Of a stretch of 64,000 nucleotides of DNA, positions 9,593 to 18,837 are shown in pieces. The number at the start of each line of letters is the position of its first letter. The first letter of the stretch is position 1. Below the pieces are notes generated by a model that ran no database searches, was not told where the DNA came from, and worked only from the letters and a program-made list of their open reading frames with translations. Source of the stretch: Thermorudis peleae (lineage in GTDB: Bacteria > Chloroflexota > Chloroflexia > Thermomicrobiales > Thermomicrobiaceae); contig NZ_JQMP01000003.1 in the NCBI RefSeq assembly GCF_000744775.1, forward strand, positions 1,302,001 to 1,366,000. Reading direction: 5' to 3'. The position numbers and the translations under genes were made by a program.

Positions 9593-10804
9593 CTAACAAG
9601 CGGCAAGGGCGTGTTCGAGGTCGGCGATAATATCCTCCGGGTCCTCAATACCGACCGAAAGCCGGACGAGCCCTTCCGTGATTCCCATGATCTGGCGTTG
9701 CTCCGGCGGGACGTTGCGGTGTGAGGCCATGATCGGGTAGAGGACTTCGGTGTACACGTCGCCGAGCGTTGTGGCGGGCACGATCATGCGGAGGGCGCGT
9801 AGGAACCGGAAGACCCGCTCGCGCGTGCCATCGCGAATCTCGAACGCGACCATCGCGCCATAGCGGCCGTCGGGGTAGAGCCGCCGCGCGGTTACGTGGC
9901 TCGGATGTGTCTCGAGCCCTGGGTAGTAGACCCGGCTGATACGTGGATGCTCGGCAAGCCAGCGTGCAACGATCGCGGCATTGTCACACTGACGCTGCAT
10001 GCGTAGCGGCAACGTCTTTAGCCCGCGAAGAACGAGCCACGCTTCGAACGGACCGAGCAGGCTACCGATGGCCTTGTTCATCTCGTTTAGTTCCCAGCGG
10101 CGATCGGCACTGGTGGCGATAACTCCGGCCATAACGTCGCCGTGGCCGCCAAGGTATTTGGTGGCGCTGTGCAGGACGTACTCGGCCCCGAGCGTGCCTG
10201 GGCGAATGAGGTACGGAGTGGCGAACGTACTATCAACCACGAGCTTGACCCCGTAGCGATGTGCGAGTTCTGCGAGGGCCGGAATGTCGGCGACACGGAG
10301 GAGCGGGTTCGAAATCGCCTCGCAGAGGACAAGTCGTACCCGCCCGTTGCCGGTTACAAGCGCCTGTTCGACTGCTGCAAGGTCGAGAATGTCGACAAAC
10401 GTTGTCTGGACGTTGAGCTGATGGTAGACAGCCTTGAGCAAGGTGATGGTCTGCCCGTAGAGATCGTGCGACGCGACGATCTGGTCGCCAGCTTCAACGT
10501 TGGCGAGGATGACAAGATTGACAGCAGCCATGCCCGAACCGACGGCGATGGCCGCTTCTTGCTCTTCGAGCGCGGCTACCGCTGTCTCGAGTGCCTGGAC
10601 GGTCGGGTTACCGTACCGGGCATAGGCGAAGACGCCTTCTGCCCCGCCGAGCGCTGCATCCAACTTCTCGAGATCGTCGTAGATGAATGTTGAGCTTGGA
10701 TAGATCGGCGTAGTGGTTGGAATGAAGTCACGTGGAGTCGGACGTTCGCCGGCATGGACAGCGCGGCTTGCGAAGCGCAACCAGGTGCGCGTTGTGTCGG
10801 CCAT
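9593..10804 (-). CDS. Cystathionine gamma-synthase / gamma-lyase family PLP enzyme
   Basis: A 403-residue Cys/Met-metabolism PLP enzyme. YARYGNPTVQALE, SGMAAVNLVILA, the DSTFATPYLIRP stretch and the Schiff-base lysine K216 in HSATKYLGGHGD are all present. The C-terminal SVGIEDPEDIIADLEHAL is typical. Synthase, gamma-lyase or O-acetylhomoserine sulfhydrylase cannot be separated by eye. It lies head-to-head with the endonuclease III gene. Confidence 0.93.
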   Translation of the reverse strand: MADTTRTWLRFASRAVHAGERPTPRDFIPTTTPIYPSSTFIYDDLEKLDAALGGAEGVFAYARYGNPTVQALETAVAALEEQEAAIAVGSGMAAVNLVILANVEAGDQIVASHDLYGQTITLLKAVYHQLNVQTTFVDILDLAAVEQALVTGNGRVRLVLCEAISNPLLRVADIPALAELAHRYGVKLVVDSTFATPYLIRPGTLGAEYVLHSATKYLGGHGDVMAGVIATSADRRWELNEMNKAIGSLLGPFEAWLVLRGLKTLPLRMQRQCDNAAIVARWLAEHPRISRVYYPGLETHPSHVTARRLYPDGRYGAMVAFEIRDGTRERVFRFLRALRMIVPATTLGDVYTEVLYPIMASHRNVPPEQRQIMGITEGLVRLSVGIEDPEDIIADLEHALAAC

Positions 10805-10903
10805 GTCTTTGGCATGCTCCTTCCTGACGAGTCGAGCACATCGGTTCAGCGCATCCAGTATAAGGGCTTGCTGTCCTACTCGCTGCGTCGCGCGGAGGAA
10901 GGT

Positions 10904-11563
10904 GTGACCGACATTGATCTTGCCCGTGCACTTGAGCGGATCCGTGAGGCCATTCGCCCGTATCCACCAGCGGCGCTCTTCGCGCTGGCTGAGGAGGGAT
11001 ACCGCTCAACCTTTGAGGTGCTCGTTGCCTGTGTGCTCTCCATCCGCACGCGCGATGAGACAACAGTGCCGGTTGCACGGCGGCTGTTTGCTGAGGCGCG
11101 CACGCCAGAAGCCTTGCTGCAGCTTGCTTCGTCTCGGCTCCTCGAACTAATCCGCCCGGTGACGTTTGCCGAGCAGAAAGTTGAAACGCTGCACGCGATT
11201 GCCCGCGACGTGCTGACACGCTATCACGGAGAAGTGCCGTGCACCGATGAAGCATTGCGCGGGTTTCGGGGCGTTGGCCCGAAATGCGCGAACCTCACCC
11301 TGACGATTGCCTGTGGCATCCCGCGCATCGCAGTCGACGTCCATGTCCAGCGCATCGTCAACCGCTGGGGATACGTGCGGACGCGCACACCAGAGGAGAC
11401 GCTCCAGGCACTTGAGGCACGCGTGCCCCGGGCACTCTGGGGAGAAATCAACCCGCTGCTTGTGCCGTTCGGCAAGCATTACTGCACGCCGAAACGGCCG
11501 TGGTGTTCGCGTTGCCCGGTTGCCGACATGTGCGCGCGTGTCGGCGTCAGCATCTCACGCTAA
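10904..11563 (+). CDS. nth: Endonuclease III-type DNA glycosylase
   Basis: HhH-GPD base-excision repair glycosylase/AP lyase. With the GTG start at 10904 (GGAGGAAGGT just upstream) it has 219 residues, close to the family norm. The catalytic lysine is K127 in FRGVGPKCANLTL and the catalytic aspartate is D145 in IAVDVHVQRI, with the correct spacing of 18. The C-terminal [4Fe-4S] loop is C194-x6-C201-x2-C204-x5-C210. A longer frame from 10754 would overlap the divergent gene and is unlikely. Confidence 0.92.
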   Translation: MTDIDLARALERIREAIRPYPPAALFALAEEGYRSTFEVLVACVLSIRTRDETTVPVARRLFAEARTPEALLQLASSRLLELIRPVTFAEQKVETLHAIARDVLTRYHGEVPCTDEALRGFRGVGPKCANLTLTIACGIPRIAVDVHVQRIVNRWGYVRTRTPEETLQALEARVPRALWGEINPLLVPFGKHYCTPKRPWCSRCPVADMCARVGVSISR

Positions 11564-11792
11564 CAATGTTGCAACAATGTTGACGAATCAATCGACTTGT
11601 GCTACCAAACAGATAGAGGGAATGCATGGTGAGAGAGAGGAGGGCTTGGCGACTGCCAGGACAGGGAGTGCTGTGTGGGGTGATGCGCGGGTGAAAGGGG
11701 GAAGAACGGCGCGTAAGAGGGGGTTCGGTCACTGTTTGAACGCGTACCGGACGGAATGTTGTCACGAACAAGGTGTGTAAGGAGTGAGGGAG

Positions 11793-13568
11793 ATGTCAAG
11801 GAAACGCTTGAGCCGCAAATGGCTCGTTTGGTTGACGTTGCTTTCGCTCTTCCTGCCGACGCTTGTCGCGTGCGGCGGTGGGAACGCGACGCCGACGCCA
11901 GCCCCCCAGCAGCAACAAGCTTCGCCGACGGCAGCGGCAGCACAAACGCCACAAGCAACCAAGGCCGCGAGCGCAACGACGCCAACTGCCCAAGGAACAC
12001 AGGCAACGGGGAATAAAGTCCTTCGCATTCACGAGTACACCTACCCCGATATCTTCGATCCTCAGAAGAGCTCTTTCAGTAACGAAATCGCTGTCCTGCA
12101 TATGAACTACGAAGGCTTGACGCAGCTCGACAAGAACATGAAGACCGTGCCAGCAGCGGCAGAGTCGTGGGAGTTTAGCCCCGACGGGCTGACCCTGACG
12201 TTCCATCTCCGCGCTGGCCTGAAGTACAGCGACGGGACGCCGCTAACGGCCGAGAACTTCCGTTACGCTGTCGAGCGCACCTGCGACCCCAAGACCGCGG
12301 GCGAGTACCAATCGATTCTCTTTGACATCGTCGGCTGCGAGGACTTTGCGAGTGTTGACCCGAAGGACACGCAGAAGTACGAAGCAGCCCGGCAAAAGCT
12401 CGGTGTTTCGGCGCCGGACGATCGGACGCTGGTGATTAAGCTAACACACCCAGCGCCGTACTTCCCGACCATTGCATCGCTTTGGGTCTTCTACCCGGCT
12501 CGTAAAGAGCTGATCGAGAAAGGCGGTGACAACTGGTGGAAGGACCCGAAGCTGCAGATCGGCAATGGCCCGTTCCAGATCACCGAGATCGTCGAGGATC
12601 AGCTGATTCGCTTTAAGGCGAATCCCAACTACTGGGCAGGTCGGCCCAAGCTCGATGGTATTGACATCGTCTATCAGAAAGAGAGTAGCGTTGCGCTCGA
12701 AGCCTATAAGGCTGGCCAACTTGACATGTTCTCGCCTGATCCCTCACAGTTGCCAGCAATTAAGAACGATCCTGAACTGAGCAAGCAGCTCGTCCAGTAC
12801 ACCGCCGCGACCACGATTAACCTGTCGTTCAACCTGACGAAGGAGCCGTTTACCGACAAAAACGTCCGGCTTGCCTTCTCTTATGCGTTCGACCGCAAGA
12901 CCTATTGCGAGCAGGTGCGTAACGGTGACTGCAAGCCGACGCTTGAGTGGATTCCGCCTGGGATTCCCGGCAACGCCAACATCGACAAGTATGGATTTGA
13001 CCCACAGAAAGCAAAGGAAGCACTAGCGCAGTCGAAGTATGGCGGTCCGGATAAGCTGCCGCCGATCAAGCTGACCTACAACAGTGACGATCCTGCGAAC
13101 CAGGCGCGCATGGAATGGATTGCGGGCCAGTTCCGCGACATTCTCGGCGTCAACATTACCCTTGATCCGGTCGACGGTAAGACGCTGGTGGCCATGCGCA
13201 AGGACATCAAGACGTATCCGCAGATGACACCAGCTGGCTGGATCGAGGACTATCCAGACCCGCAGAACTGGCTCAGTGTGTACTGGAAGTGCGATGCGAC
13301 CTTTGCGCAGCGCTTCGGGTATTGCAATAAGCAATTTGACGATCTCGTGACCCAGGCTGACAAGGAGCTTGACCCGAACAAGCGCGTGCAGCTCTATCAG
13401 CAGGCTGAGCAAATCTTGGTGGATGACGTGCCCGGTCCCTTCCTGTACAACCCGATCAATCGCTTCCTGGTCAAGCCGTATGTGACTGGGTACACGCCAA
13501 CGCCAAGTGATGATGCCTTCCCGGGTGAGTTCGGGTCACTGCTCACGCTTGATATTCAGCCCCACTAA
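11793..13568 (+). CDS. Family-5 ABC substrate-binding lipoprotein (peptide type)
   Basis: A 591-residue extracytoplasmic solute-binding protein. The signal sequence ends in a lipobox-like LPTLVACGGG, followed by an Ala/Thr/Pro/Gln-rich linker to about residue 70. The SBP family-5 domain follows, with WEFSPDGLTLTFHLRAGLKYSDGTPLTAENFRYAVER. Ligand is probably a peptide or similar; nickel or opine cannot be excluded. ATG at 11793 has AAGGAG 8 bases upstream. Two permease genes follow. No ATPase gene is present, so the energising subunits must be encoded elsewhere. Confidence 0.93.
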   Translation: MSRKRLSRKWLVWLTLLSLFLPTLVACGGGNATPTPAPQQQQASPTAAAAQTPQATKAASATTPTAQGTQATGNKVLRIHEYTYPDIFDPQKSSFSNEIAVLHMNYEGLTQLDKNMKTVPAAAESWEFSPDGLTLTFHLRAGLKYSDGTPLTAENFRYAVERTCDPKTAGEYQSILFDIVGCEDFASVDPKDTQKYEAARQKLGVSAPDDRTLVIKLTHPAPYFPTIASLWVFYPARKELIEKGGDNWWKDPKLQIGNGPFQITEIVEDQLIRFKANPNYWAGRPKLDGIDIVYQKESSVALEAYKAGQLDMFSPDPSQLPAIKNDPELSKQLVQYTAATTINLSFNLTKEPFTDKNVRLAFSYAFDRKTYCEQVRNGDCKPTLEWIPPGIPGNANIDKYGFDPQKAKEALAQSKYGGPDKLPPIKLTYNSDDPANQARMEWIAGQFRDILGVNITLDPVDGKTLVAMRKDIKTYPQMTPAGWIEDYPDPQNWLSVYWKCDATFAQRFGYCNKQFDDLVTQADKELDPNKRVQLYQQAEQILVDDVPGPFLYNPINRFLVKPYVTGYTPTPSDDAFPGEFGSLLTLDIQPH

Positions 13569-13647
13569 GGCGTGGGTGCGAGAGGCGGTGGGCGGGACAG
13601 GGATGATCCCCTGTCCCGCTTGGCCTGCATGAGGGAATGGGGTCGCA

Positions 13648-14658
13648 ATGTTTCTCAGCTTTGTGATTCGGCGCGTACTCTGGCTCATCCCCGTCATCCT
13701 GACGGTCTCATTCATCACGTTCTTCTTGATGCACCGTGCCCCTGGTGGGCCGTGGGATCAAGAGAAGAATGTTGCACCAGCGACGTTGGAAGCGCTGAAC
13801 GCGAAGTTCGGCTTAGATAAGCCAGAATGGTTTAACCCTGATGAAGTGCGAACGGCGTGGGCTCATGGTGAGCGCAATCCCTTGCGCCTAGCCCGTGATT
13901 TCCTGGACAGCCAGTTCTTCAACTATCTCTTCAATCTTGCCCACGGCGATCTTGGTCCATCCTATCGTTCTCGCGGCTCAGAGTCGGTCCAGAGCATTCT
14001 TATCCGAAAATTCCCGGTAACGGCGAAAGTTGGCCTTGTGGCAACTGTCTTTGCGCTTGTTGTCGGAATCCCCCTTGGTGTTTTCGGAGCACTGCGGCAA
14101 AACTCCTGGATCGATTACCTTAGCCTTGGCATCGCAACAACCGGTGTCTCTGTGCCGAGCTTTATCATCGGGGTCTTGCTCATTATTGCGTTGAGCCAGT
14201 GGTTTGGCGTCAAGCCGATTCGCAGTCCAGAGGAGTGGGAAGGGTTCTCGACTGCCTATATTCTGCCGGGCATCGTCCTTGGTCTCGGCACGATGTCATA
14301 TATCACGCGCCTCACGCGCTCAGCGATGCTTGAAGTCATCAGGCAGGATTACATCCGAACAGCACGGGCCAAGGGGCTGCGCGAACCGACAATTATCACA
14401 CGGCATATGCTCCGCAACGCCCTCATTTCGGTCATCACGATCCTCGGTCCGGCAATTGCTGGCTTGGTCACCGGCTCGTTCATCATCGAGTCGATCTTTA
14501 ACGTGCCGGGGATGGGCCGCGAATATGTGCAGGCGATTGCCGCGCGCGACTACTCAATGATTATGGGCACCACGCTGTTTTATGCCGTGATGGTCGCCAT
14601 CGCAAACCTGTGGGTCGACATCATGTACGGGCTACTCGATCCCCGCATTCGGATTTAG
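13648..14658 (+). CDS. ABC permease, OppB/DppB type
   Basis: A 336-residue inner-membrane permease with about six transmembrane helices and the N-terminal RRVLWLIPVILTVSFITFFLMH typical of DppB/OppB. The EAA-type loop for ATPase contact is around DYIRTARAKGLREPTIITRHMLRNALI. A long periplasmic insert between helices 1 and 2 (about residues 40-125) is a common feature of this family. It is the first of two permeases behind the binding protein. Confidence 0.94.
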   Translation: MFLSFVIRRVLWLIPVILTVSFITFFLMHRAPGGPWDQEKNVAPATLEALNAKFGLDKPEWFNPDEVRTAWAHGERNPLRLARDFLDSQFFNYLFNLAHGDLGPSYRSRGSESVQSILIRKFPVTAKVGLVATVFALVVGIPLGVFGALRQNSWIDYLSLGIATTGVSVPSFIIGVLLIIALSQWFGVKPIRSPEEWEGFSTAYILPGIVLGLGTMSYITRLTRSAMLEVIRQDYIRTARAKGLREPTIITRHMLRNALISVITILGPAIAGLVTGSFIIESIFNVPGMGREYVQAIAARDYSMIMGTTLFYAVMVAIANLWVDIMYGLLDPRIRI

Positions 14659-14667
14659 GAGGATCAC

Positions 14668-15660
14668 ATGGCGAGCACGACAACTGCGGTCGGTGCGCTT
14701 GACGAACGGTTCCTCCTGCGGCATCCGCCCCGGAGCTTGTGGAGCGACGCATGGCGACGGTTTCGGCGGAACAAAATGGCCATCGTTGGCGTGGTGTACT
14801 TGCTCTTCCTGGCGATCGTTGCGATCTTTGCCCCAGTCATTGCACCCCATAATCCGGTCAAGACCGACGTTGCTCACGCGGGTGTCTACCGCCAGGCGGC
14901 GTGGATTCACGACCCGAACCCGATGCGCACCGGGACATGGGAGTACCCGCTTGGGACGGACGCCGTTGGTCGCGACGTGTTCAGTCGGCTGATCTATGGC
15001 ACGCGCGTATCACTGATCGTCGGATTTATCCCGATGATCTGTACGTTACTGATTGGCACGGTCATTGGCCTAATTGCCGGGTACGCCGGAGGGCGGATCG
15101 ATAACTTGCTCATGCGCTTTACCGACGTGATCTACGCGTTTCCGGACTTGCTGTTCTTCATCATCATGCAGGTCGCGTTCCGCGACGCCTGGTTTGGCCG
15201 GCTGCTCAACGGGCTGGTTCTGCTCTTCATCACCCTTTCGCTTGTGAACTGGACGGGCGTGGCGCGGCTTGTACGGGGCGAAGTGTTAGCCCTCAAGCAA
15301 AAAGAATTTGTGGAAGCTGCTCGAACAATCGGTGCGCCGACCTCGCAAATCCTGCTCCGGCATATCTTGCCGAATGCCCTAGGGCCAATCATCGTGGTCG
15401 GTGCGTACATCGTACCAGGCGCAATTATCTCTGAAGCAATCTTGAGTTATCTTGGTATTGGCGTTCGTCCGAGTGTCCGCCTGGATGCGCCGTTTCCGAC
15501 AAGCTGGGGCAGCATGATCCTGGACGGCTCACGGGCGTGGGAATCCCAGCCGTGGATGCTGATCGCGCCGAGTTTGGCGATTGCGCTCATTACCTTGGCC
15601 TTCACGTTTGTCGGCGATGGTCTCCGTGATGCGCTCGATCCGCGGCAGAGTGAACGCTAG
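14668..15660 (+). CDS. ABC permease, OppC/DppC type
   Basis: A 330-residue partner permease. It has a cytoplasmic N-terminus with WRRFRRNKMAIVGVVYLLFL and the EYPLGTDAVGRDVFSRLIYGTRVSL signature of the OppC/DppC group. The EAA loop is near KEFVEAARTIGAPTSQILLRHILPNALGP. It follows the OppB-type gene by 9 bases with an AGGAGG site between. The two form the transmembrane channel for the binding protein encoded upstream. Confidence 0.94.
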   Translation: MASTTTAVGALDERFLLRHPPRSLWSDAWRRFRRNKMAIVGVVYLLFLAIVAIFAPVIAPHNPVKTDVAHAGVYRQAAWIHDPNPMRTGTWEYPLGTDAVGRDVFSRLIYGTRVSLIVGFIPMICTLLIGTVIGLIAGYAGGRIDNLLMRFTDVIYAFPDLLFFIIMQVAFRDAWFGRLLNGLVLLFITLSLVNWTGVARLVRGEVLALKQKEFVEAARTIGAPTSQILLRHILPNALGPIIVVGAYIVPGAIISEAILSYLGIGVRPSVRLDAPFPTSWGSMILDGSRAWESQPWMLIAPSLAIALITLAFTFVGDGLRDALDPRQSER

Positions 15661-15667
15661 CGGTAGC

Positions 15668-15696
15668 TTGCCAGCGCAGACGGCTAGTGTTAGGCT
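15668..15696 (+). promoter_or_regulatory. Predicted promoter of the thi operon
   Basis: TTGCCA (15668-15673) and TAGGCT (15691-15696) with a 17-base spacer lie directly upstream of the TPP riboswitch and just after the stop of the OppC-type gene. It would give a transcript starting near 15703, immediately before the aptamer. Confidence 0.5.
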
Positions 15697-15710
15697 AGGA
15701 GTGACGGTTG

Positions 15711-15797
15711 CCAGGGGTGCGCAGAGGCGCTGAGAGGCTGGGCGCGCGGCCCGCCAACCCTCCGAACCTGATCTGGGTAATACCAGCGCAGGGACGG
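15711..15797 (+). promoter_or_regulatory. TPP riboswitch (THI element)
   Basis: The conserved THI-box sequence is readable in order: GGGGTGC, GCTGAGAGG, ACCCTCCGAACCTGATCT, GGGTAATACCAGCGCAGGGA. It binds thiamine pyrophosphate. A GC-rich hairpin with a T run lies 30 bases downstream, and thiD follows, so control is most likely by transcription termination. The conserved GGGGTGC (15714-15720) can also pair with GCACCCC (15856-15862) downstream of the terminator. Confidence 0.95.
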
Positions 15798-15825
15798 CAC
15801 CGGATCGCGATCCGCTCACTCCGCA

Positions 15826-15853
15826 ACCGCCGAACCGCAAGGTCGGCGGTTTT
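15826..15853 (+). terminator. Riboswitch-controlled intrinsic terminator
   Basis: ACCGCCGA (15826-15833) pairs perfectly with TCGGCGGT (15843-15850), and a TTTT run closes the stem. Two more inner C-G pairs are possible. It lies between the TPP aptamer and the thiD ribosome-binding site, the usual place for an expression-platform terminator. Confidence 0.8.
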
Positions 15854-15888
15854 CTGCACCCCAGGCCAATGCAGGAAAGGAGACGCGG

Positions 15889-16719
15889 ATGACGGCACAC
15901 ACTGTGCCCAAAGCGGTGACCATCGCCGGCTCGGACTCCGGGGCAGGCGCTGGAATTCAGGCTGACCTCAAGACCTTCTCAGCGCTCGGCGTCTACGGGT
16001 CAACGGTGATTACGGCTGTAACGGCGCAAAACACCCTCGGTGTGGCAGCCGTGCACGACATTCCACCCGAAATTGTTCGCGCGCAGCTTGACGCGGTGAT
16101 GACGGACATCGGGGCACAAGCGGCTAAGACCGGCATGCTGAGTTCCGCGCTGATTATCGACGCCGTCGCCGCTGGGATTCGGGCGCATGGTATCCGCAAC
16201 CTGGTCGTTGACCCGGTTATGGTTGCCAAAAGTGGCGATCGACTGCTGCGTGAGGATGCAATTGCTGCGCTGAAGCAACAGATTTTTCCCCTTGCGCTCG
16301 TCATTACTCCAAACATCTGGGAGGCACAGGTGCTGACAGGGTATGAGATCACGAGTGAGGCTGATATGCGCGAGGCAGCTCGTGCTCTCTATGCGCTCGG
16401 CCCACGGTACGTCGTCGTGAAAGGCGGACACCTGGCTGGTGAGCCGGTTGATCTCCTCTTCGACGGCGAGTCATTCGAACGCTTCGTCTTACCCCGCGTG
16501 CCGACACGCCACACCCATGGCACGGGATGCACATTCTCGGCCGCGATTGCTGCATTCCTGGCGCGTGGGCATGACGTGCCAAGTGCGGTCTGGCAAGCAA
16601 AATGCTATTTACACGAGGCGTTACAGCATGCGTATCCGATCGGCGCGGGGCAGTCGCCAGTTCACCATTTTTATGCATGGTGGCCAGCCAGGGCTGAAGC
16701 ACAGCAGGAGGTGCAGTGA
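15889..16719 (+). CDS. thiD: Hydroxymethylpyrimidine/phosphomethylpyrimidine kinase
   Basis: A 276-residue ribokinase-fold kinase that phosphorylates HMP and then HMP-P in thiamine biosynthesis. Signatures: [27 protein letters not shown] near the N-terminus, [29 protein letters not shown], and the catalytic [14 protein letters not shown]. It is the first gene of the thi operon behind the TPP riboswitch, with AAAGGAG upstream. The stop overlaps the thiG start. Confidence 0.96.
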   Translation: MTAHTVPKAVTIAGSDSGAGAGIQADLKTFSALGVYGSTVITAVTAQNTLGVAAVHDIPPEIVRAQLDAVMTDIGAQAAKTGMLSSALIIDAVAAGIRAHGIRNLVVDPVMVAKSGDRLLREDAIAALKQQIFPLALVITPNIWEAQVLTGYEITSEADMREAARALYALGPRYVVVKGGHLAGEPVDLLFDGESFERFVLPRVPTRHTHGTGCTFSAAIAAFLARGHDVPSAVWQAKCYLHEALQHAYPIGAGQSPVHHFYAWWPARAEAQQEVQ

Positions 16720-17528
16720 TGGTCGAAACGGCTGAAACAGTTCGGGTGGAAGATCGTCCACTGAAGATCGCCGACCGCGAGTTCCGCTCGCGACTCATTC
16801 TTGGCACGGGAAAGTGGCGCTCGCATGAGGAGATGCTGGCGGCGTTTGAGGCAGCCGAGTGCGAGATGATTACAGTGGCGCTCCGGCGCATCAACTTCGA
16901 CGATCCGCAGAGCCGCAGTATCCTTGAAGTCATCGACTGGTCAAAGTATCAGATTCTGCCGAACACCGCTGGTTGCCGCACAGCGGAAGAGGCGATCCGC
17001 GTGGCACGGCTTGCGCGGGCGATGGGACTCTCGAATTGGATTAAGCTTGAGGTGATTCCCGACCCGAAGTACTTGCTGCCCGATCCCATTGGGACCTTTG
17101 AAGCGGCACGTGTGCTTGTCCGCGAAGGCTTCGTTGTCCTGCCCTACATCAACGCTGACCCTGTGCTCGCCAAGCGACTGGAGGAGATCGGCTGTGCAAC
17201 GGTGATGCCGCTTGGTTCGCCGATTGGCTCAGGGCAAGGCTTGCCAGATTTTCGCGGCATCCAAATCATCATCGAGCAGGCGAACGTACCGGTGATTGTG
17301 GATGCGGGTATTGGCGCACCATCTGACGCTGCGTTGGCAATGGAACTGGGAGCCGATGCCTGCCTGATTAACACGGCGATTGCGCAAGCTGGTGACCCTG
17401 TAAGAATGGCACGGGCGATGCGGCTGGCAATTGAAGCTGGGCGGCTCTGCTACTTGGCTGGGCGCATCCCGAAGAAGCCGTATGCCGCGGCCAGCAGCCC
17501 GCTCGAAGGCATCGTTGGACGGAGCTAA
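16719..17528 (+). CDS. thiG: Thiazole synthase ThiG
   Basis: A 269-residue TIM-barrel enzyme that forms the thiazole phosphate ring from ThiS-thiocarboxylate, DXP and an imine. [11 protein letters not shown], the Schiff-base lysine K109 in [30 protein letters not shown] and [13 protein letters not shown] are all present. ATG at 16719 overlaps the thiD stop (ATG/TGA), and AGGAGG lies 7 bases before it. The imine supplier (ThiH or ThiO) and the ThiF adenylase are not in this window. Confidence 0.96.
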   Translation: MVETAETVRVEDRPLKIADREFRSRLILGTGKWRSHEEMLAAFEAAECEMITVALRRINFDDPQSRSILEVIDWSKYQILPNTAGCRTAEEAIRVARLARAMGLSNWIKLEVIPDPKYLLPDPIGTFEAARVLVREGFVVLPYINADPVLAKRLEEIGCATVMPLGSPIGSGQGLPDFRGIQIIIEQANVPVIVDAGIGAPSDAALAMELGADACLINTAIAQAGDPVRMARAMRLAIEAGRLCYLAGRIPKKPYAAASSPLEGIVGRS

Positions 17529-17530
17529 CC

Positions 17531-18205
17531 GTGCAGCGGGGTGCCTGGTCGCCAGAACGACTGCGGGCTGCGTTGCGCGTCTACGTCATCACTGACCAGA
17601 CGTTAGCGCGTGGCCGCTCGCAAGCCGAACTCGTTGCCCAGGCCCTTGAAGGTGGAGCAACAGCTGTGCAGCTCCGTTGGAAGAGCGGCCCGCTACGGGA
17701 TGCGGTCGAATTGGGGCGTGTGCTGCGCCAGCTCTGCCGTGCAGCTGGGGCCCTCTTTATCGTCAACGACCGCCTTGACCTTGCGCTCGCGGTCGAGGCG
17801 GATGGCGTACACCTCGGGGTGACGGATCTGCCGGTTGCTGAGGCGCGACGGCTAGGCGGAGATGATCTCGTCATTGGCTTTTCGCCAGAGACGCTCGAGC
17901 AGGCGCAAGAGGCTGAAGCAGCAGGTGCAGACTACCTTGGTGTTGGGCCGATTTATGCCACGACGACGAAGCCCGACGCCGGTGCGCCAGTGGGCGTGGC
18001 ACATGTACAGGCGATCGTGCAGCGTGTCCATATTCCAGTCGTTGGTATTGGGGGAATTACCGCGGCGAACGCAGCGGAGGTGATCCGAGCTGGCGCCGCC
18101 GGAGTTGCCGTGATCGCCGCGGTCTTTGGTGCTGAAGACGTGCGCGGGGCAGCGGCTGCGTTACGCCAGGTCGTCGACGCTGCACGAGGTGAGCGCGGCA
18201 GATGA
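17531..18205 (+). CDS. thiE: Thiamine-phosphate synthase ThiE
   Basis: A 224-residue TIM-barrel enzyme that joins HMP-PP and thiazole phosphate. YVITDQTLARGRS, VQLRWKSG (normally VQLREK), LFIVNDRLDLALAVEADGVHLG and DYLGVGPIYATTTKPDAG are present. Position 2 bases after the thiG stop implies co-translation from a GTG start. It is followed by a paralogue of the TenI type, which makes the ThiE assignment of this copy secure by comparison. Confidence 0.94.
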   Translation: MQRGAWSPERLRAALRVYVITDQTLARGRSQAELVAQALEGGATAVQLRWKSGPLRDAVELGRVLRQLCRAAGALFIVNDRLDLALAVEADGVHLGVTDLPVAEARRLGGDDLVIGFSPETLEQAQEAEAAGADYLGVGPIYATTTKPDAGAPVGVAHVQAIVQRVHIPVVGIGGITAANAAEVIRAGAAGVAVIAAVFGAEDVRGAAAALRQVVDAARGERGR

Positions 18206-18837
18206 AGCACATTCCACGCTTCCACGTGCTGAGTCAGCGTACGTTGTTGCCACTGGCAACCCTCATCGATCTGCTCGAGCCGTTGGCGGCGGCGGGCGTC
18301 GAGGCGTTCCACCTCCGGGAGAAGGATCTTCCTGGTGGCATCTTGCTTGACCTCGCGCAGCAGTGTCGCCAGCGATTAGGGGGACAAGCAGCGCTCTTTG
18401 TTAACGAGCGGCTGGATGTTGCGCTGCTGTCCCAGGCTGACGGTGTGCAGTTGCCAGAACAGGGCATCCCAGTAGCGGCAGCGCGGCATCTGCTCGGCCC
18501 GCACATGCTAATTGGCCGGTCGGTGCACGATGTTGCGGGAGCGCGGCATGCCGAGGAGGCGGGAGCCGACTTCCTTCTCTTCGGCAATGTCTACGAGACG
18601 ACGAGCAAGCCTGGCGTGACGGGCCGTGGGCTTGCTGCCCTGCGCGAGGTCGTGGCAGCCTGTCACCTGCCCGTGATCGCGATCGGCGGGATCACGCCTG
18701 AGCGGGTGCCCGAGGTGCTGGCGGTCGGCGCGTGGGGGATCGCGGTCATCTCGGGGGTGCTCGCGGCGTCAGACCCAGTGGCGGCAGCGCGGCGCTATCA
18801 CCAAGCGCTGAATGAGGGGGATGGCCGTGCAGCTTGA
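18202..18837 (+). CDS. tenI: Thiazole tautomerase TenI (ThiE paralogue)
   Basis: A 211-residue ThiE-fold protein with FHLREKDLPGG, LFVNERLDVALLSQADGVQLPE and DFLLFGNVYETTSKPG. The GRSVHD segment carries His109, matching the catalytic histidine context of TenI rather than ThiE. TenI isomerises the ThiG product to the aromatic thiazole. It overlaps thiE by 4 bases and thiS by about 17. Confidence 0.82.
   Translation: MKHIPRFHVLSQRTLLPLATLIDLLEPLAAAGVEAFHLREKDLPGGILLDLAQQCRQRLGGQAALFVNERLDVALLSQADGVQLPEQGIPVAAARHLLGPHMLIGRSVHDVAGARHAEEAGADFLLFGNVYETTSKPGVTGRGLAALREVVAACHLPVIAIGGITPERVPEVLAVGAWGIAVISGVLAASDPVAAARRYHQALNEGDGRAA

Noticed and set aside
11564-11792. Promoter TTGACG/TACCAA upstream of the peptide-binding protein
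   Set aside because: The -10 matches poorly and the leader would be about 180 bases; direct repeats AACAATGTTG near it were noted but not enough to call a site.
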